From Arcanobacterium pinnipediorum (GTDB lineage: Bacteria > Actinomycetota > Actinomycetes > Actinomycetales > Actinomycetaceae), in NCBI RefSeq assembly GCF_023973165.1, contig NZ_CP099547.1, forward strand, positions 496,001 through 560,000: a stretch of 64,000 nucleotides of DNA, read 5' to 3'. Every line of letters starts with the position of its first letter. Position 1 is the stretch's first letter. Of this stretch, positions 62,045 through 64,000 are shown in pieces. Position numbers and translations under genes: made by a program. The notes under the pieces are model-generated. The model saw nothing but the letters and a program-made list of their open reading frames with translations. It had not been told where the DNA came from and did no database searches.

Positions 62045-62644
62045 TCACACCACACGCTACCCAAGTCGCTGACCACTTCCACGTCATCACATTAGCTAAC
62101 CGAGCCCTTGATCGTGTACGCCGGGGTGTTCAACAACAAACACTTGGACACCGCGGACGAAAAACCGACCCGCTCTACCGTATAAGACGCCAACTTGTCT
62201 ACGGACAAGAAAAACTCACCGATAAAACACAACATCGGATCGAATCACTTTTACGCTTAGGAGACCCTCATGGTGAAGTCGCTATCGCTTACCGTGTCAA
62301 AGAACGCCTCCGAAATTTCTACGCTCAAGACAACATCACCACCGCTCAAACCATGCTTGATCAACTCATCAACCACACCAGCCAGGACTTCATGCCCCAA
62401 GAAATCCAACAACTTAGCCGAACACTTAAAAACTGGTATCACCAGATCCTGGCCTACCACCACGCCCGCCTATCGAACTCGATCACCGAAGCCATGAACA
62501 ACCTCATCAAACGCATCAAAAGAATCGGCTACGGATTTACCAACTTCACCAACTACCGCATCAGATGCCTTCTCTACGCAGGCAAACCCAACTGGCGACT
62601 CCTCAACACAATCTTCCCCTAACCCCGCCAAAATCCGAAGAGCC
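62045..62644 (+). mobile_element. 3' fragment of the same ISL3 element as at 1349-2745
   Basis: 600 bp nearly identical to 2146-2745 (only a few differences, e.g. GCCGGGG for GCCGGCG near 62122), ending in an intact right terminal repeat. The left part is absent; it begins exactly at the IS3 right end. The remaining frame (to 62622) encodes the C-terminal half of the transposase and is not functional. Immediately after it, GCTAAAACGCGAAGAGCC resembles a second ISL3-type terminal end. Confidence 0.93.
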
Positions 62645-62811
62645 GCTAAAACGCGAAGAGCCGCTTTTCTCATGCCCAGAAATCGTGGCAACAGGGAAGC
62701 GATTGTGCTCGGGAAGTGTTTCCGCAGGTCAGAGCTAACGCGCTAAACACTCGCTAATGGAAGTGTTTTTCTTGACCCCCTTGGGGCATAAGGGCTAACG
62801 CAAACGCCGAC

Positions 62812-62859
62812 TTATCATTTTCGACGTCTAAGTGGATACTTAGACGTCGAAAATGATAA
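62812..62859. terminator. 21-bp perfect hairpin in the 62645-63591 gap
   Basis: TTATCATTTTCGACGTCTAA... (62812-62832) pairs with 62839-62859 around TGGATA. T/A-rich ends suit a bidirectional terminator. The gap has no supported gene; 62880-62950 contains a sequence similar to 57912-57945 and a GC-rich stretch near 62960-63040 with a GCGAGC-AG-GCTCGC dyad. Confidence 0.6.
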
Positions 62860-63591
62860 AAGCTGTATGCGCCAAGTAAACCTCTTTTGAACAGGGGTTT
62901 TGTTGTATGTAGGGCTGTTAGCTGGCGTGTTCTAGCCTCGGCGATCTAGCGTTCTTCGCTGTTCTGCTCGTTGGGGTGGCGCGCGTTCTTGGCTGAGGGG
63001 GTCTGCGAGCAGGCTCGCGTTAGCGAGTAATAAGCGAGGGGGCTTCTCAAGTGAATTCCTATATTCCATTATCGTTCAAGTGCTTTTGGATGTTGGCAAA
63101 GTCCTTATCCCGAGTGGTAAGTATCTGGTTGTAGTCACGTCACTAGGGGGGGGATATCTGGGCTGGCTGACAGTTATCTCGTACGCAATTCGTGCCGTGG
63201 AAAATGGCTGCCACGAGCTTATCGGCTTTGAACTCGATTGGGGCGCTAACCCTCAAAAATTATGGAAATTCAGTTTTCTTTAGGCTTAATATTCATGTAA
63301 TATTTAGGTGTGCAGGCACGATGGAGTATCTGCAAAATCAGCCTAGGGAGGTGGTCTGACGTTATAGGCATCAGGGTTCAAACGTACAGCGACCGTGTAT
63401 TGAACGCACTTTTTCAAGAGGTCTCAACCAGCTAGGTATTGGCAACTCTCATCACTCATCCTCCGCTACAGAGGACAAGTAACACCCGAGCGGTTAGCGC
63501 CACCAAACAAGATCGTCGCCGGATTGCATTCTCGCTGAAGCCCACAGAAAATCAGATGAATGATCAACTCTCTAACAGAAAGGAGAAATCG

Positions 63592-63735
63592 GTGACAAAA
63601 CAAAAAGAGAACTTCGATTCGAGCCATAAAACCGATGAAGATCGCTCTCTATGGAGGTGCGATGTGTGGCTCTTGCTGGGTCTCGGAATAGGGGGGGTCT
63701 TAGGGCTTCTCACCTACACACAAGGTTGGTTATAG
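63592..63735 (+). CDS. Small single-helix membrane protein upstream of the lanthipeptide precursor
   Basis: A 47-residue protein starting at GTG with AAAGGAG 6 bp upstream. A polar N-terminal half (KQKENFDSSHKTDEDRSLWR) is followed by one membrane helix with several glycines (WLLLGLGIGGVLGLLTYTQG). It ends 26 bp before the precursor gene on the same strand, so it is probably cotranscribed. It could be an immunity or accessory peptide of the bacteriocin locus, or a second short precursor, though it lacks a double-glycine leader. No homologue is recognised. Confidence 0.6.
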   Translation: MTKQKENFDSSHKTDEDRSLWRCDVWLLLGLGIGGVLGLLTYTQGWL

Positions 63736-63761
63736 CTTATTTTACTTTGGAAGGATTAATT

Positions 63762-63980
63762 ATGAACAGCGAACATTTTGGCGCCTCGTTCACAGAACTT
63801 ACGCAAGAGGAAATGGACTTCATTACGGGAGCGAATGGTTCAGCACAACCCCATGCAACACCTACCGTGACAACCAGTTCATTTCCATGTATCAATATCA
63901 CCACTAGTTCCTGGGTCTGTATTAGTGGAGGTGTTTCTGCTCTCTCGGGACTAGTTTCATACACAAAGCGGTGCATATAA
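63762..63980 (+). CDS. Probable class II lanthipeptide (lantibiotic) precursor, LanA-like
   Basis: A 72-residue peptide preceded by GGAAGGATT. The leader (residues 1 to about 26) has the class II pattern FTELTQEEMDFITGANG, with acidic ELTQEEMD and a terminal GA/GG-like cleavage region. The core (about 27-72) has many Ser and Thr and three Cys: TTSSFPCIN (C43), TTSSWVCIS (C53) and SYTKRCI (C71). Dehydration and ring closure (for example T38-C43, T48 or S49-C53, S66 or T68-C71) would give a three-ring lanthipeptide. A gene with a strong ribosome site begins 13 bp after the stop, where modification or partner genes are expected. Assignment rests on leader and core pattern; LanM is not visible. 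Confidence 0.75.
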   Translation: MNSEHFGASFTELTQEEMDFITGANGSAQPHATPTVTTSSFPCINITTSSWVCISGGVSALSGLVSYTKRCI

Positions 63981-63993
63981 GGAGGTAAATGTC

Positions 63994-64000
63994 ATGAAAC
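63994..64000 (+). CDS. Start of a truncated gene at the window edge
   Basis: ATG at 63994, preceded at 8 bp by AAGGAGG, which overlaps the precursor stop region. Only two codons are inside the window (Met-Lys). Its position and spacing make it the next gene of the lanthipeptide operon, such as a second precursor or a modification enzyme, but no identity can be given. Confidence 0.4.

Noticed and set aside
63080..63283. 67-codon plus-strand frame before the lanthipeptide locus
   Set aside because: No ribosome site, no recognisable pattern and an unlikely composition; left as intergenic.

Overview
The window looks like a chromosomal stretch from a low-GC member of the Actinomycetaceae, most like Arcanobacterium or Trueperella. 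This rests on gene content and protein style: a zinc-ribbon-less bL32, oligoribonuclease, a paired dynamin-like GTPase operon, an 'anchored-repeat' metal ABC transporter, a very large SpaA/Cna-B surface protein ending in LAKTG, IS1249-like, ISL3 and IS3 elements, and frequent GTG starts. The genus is inferred, not proven.

Layout. 0.2-1.3 kb: an ATP-grasp protein and tRNA-His. 1.3-5.2 kb: an insertion-sequence graveyard. An ISL3 element sits inside the left end of a frameshifted IS1249-like (IS256-family) element, both with 8-bp target duplications, followed by older IS remnants, a 26-bp perfect hairpin repeat and a two-unit CRISPR-like repeat. 5.2-28 kb: mostly core genes: orn, tRNA-Arg, two dynamin-like GTPases, an SSB paralogue, ettA, tesB, malQ with a cysteine-less PTS EIIB-like protein, a DAACS symporter, a luciferase-like oxidoreductase, an FNT channel, pepN, an M13 peptidase with a GNAT gene, rpiB, cysK-cysE, a YigZ protein and rpmF. 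28-34 kb: a lipoprotein gene pair convergent with a four-gene metal ABC operon whose cistrons overlap by 4 bp and which is preceded by two operator-like repeats. 34-43 kb: cstA with its small partner, an aldo/keto reductase, a histidine-rich protein with an ArsR/SmtB regulator, a frameshifted BCCT transporter and a DASS transporter. 43-49 kb: the 1970-residue surface protein. 49-56 kb: deoxynucleoside kinase, CopB-type ATPase, a 22-bp tandem repeat, a small ferredoxin-like protein, a methyltransferase, a small membrane protein and a flavin disulfide reductase. 56-64 kb: a second accessory region with IS remnants, truncated genes, an IS3 element abutting a truncated ISL3 copy, and the start of a probable class II lanthipeptide locus that runs off the right edge.

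How parts fit together. Metal handling is the main theme of the middle of the window: the zinc/manganese-type ABC importer whose binding protein carries the same extra domain as its membrane-anchored partner, the histidine-rich/ArsR pair, the C-minus bL32 and the copper-type ATPase. Operator-like sequences with a shared TGANAAYGA core lie upstream of both the ABC operon and arsR, suggesting but not proving a common metalloregulator. Many gene ends are marked by long perfect hairpins, often without a T-tract. The strongest leads for novelty are the lanthipeptide precursor at the right edge, the anchored-repeat transporter system, the orphan giant adhesin, the conserved hairpin repeat and the CRISPR-like pair.
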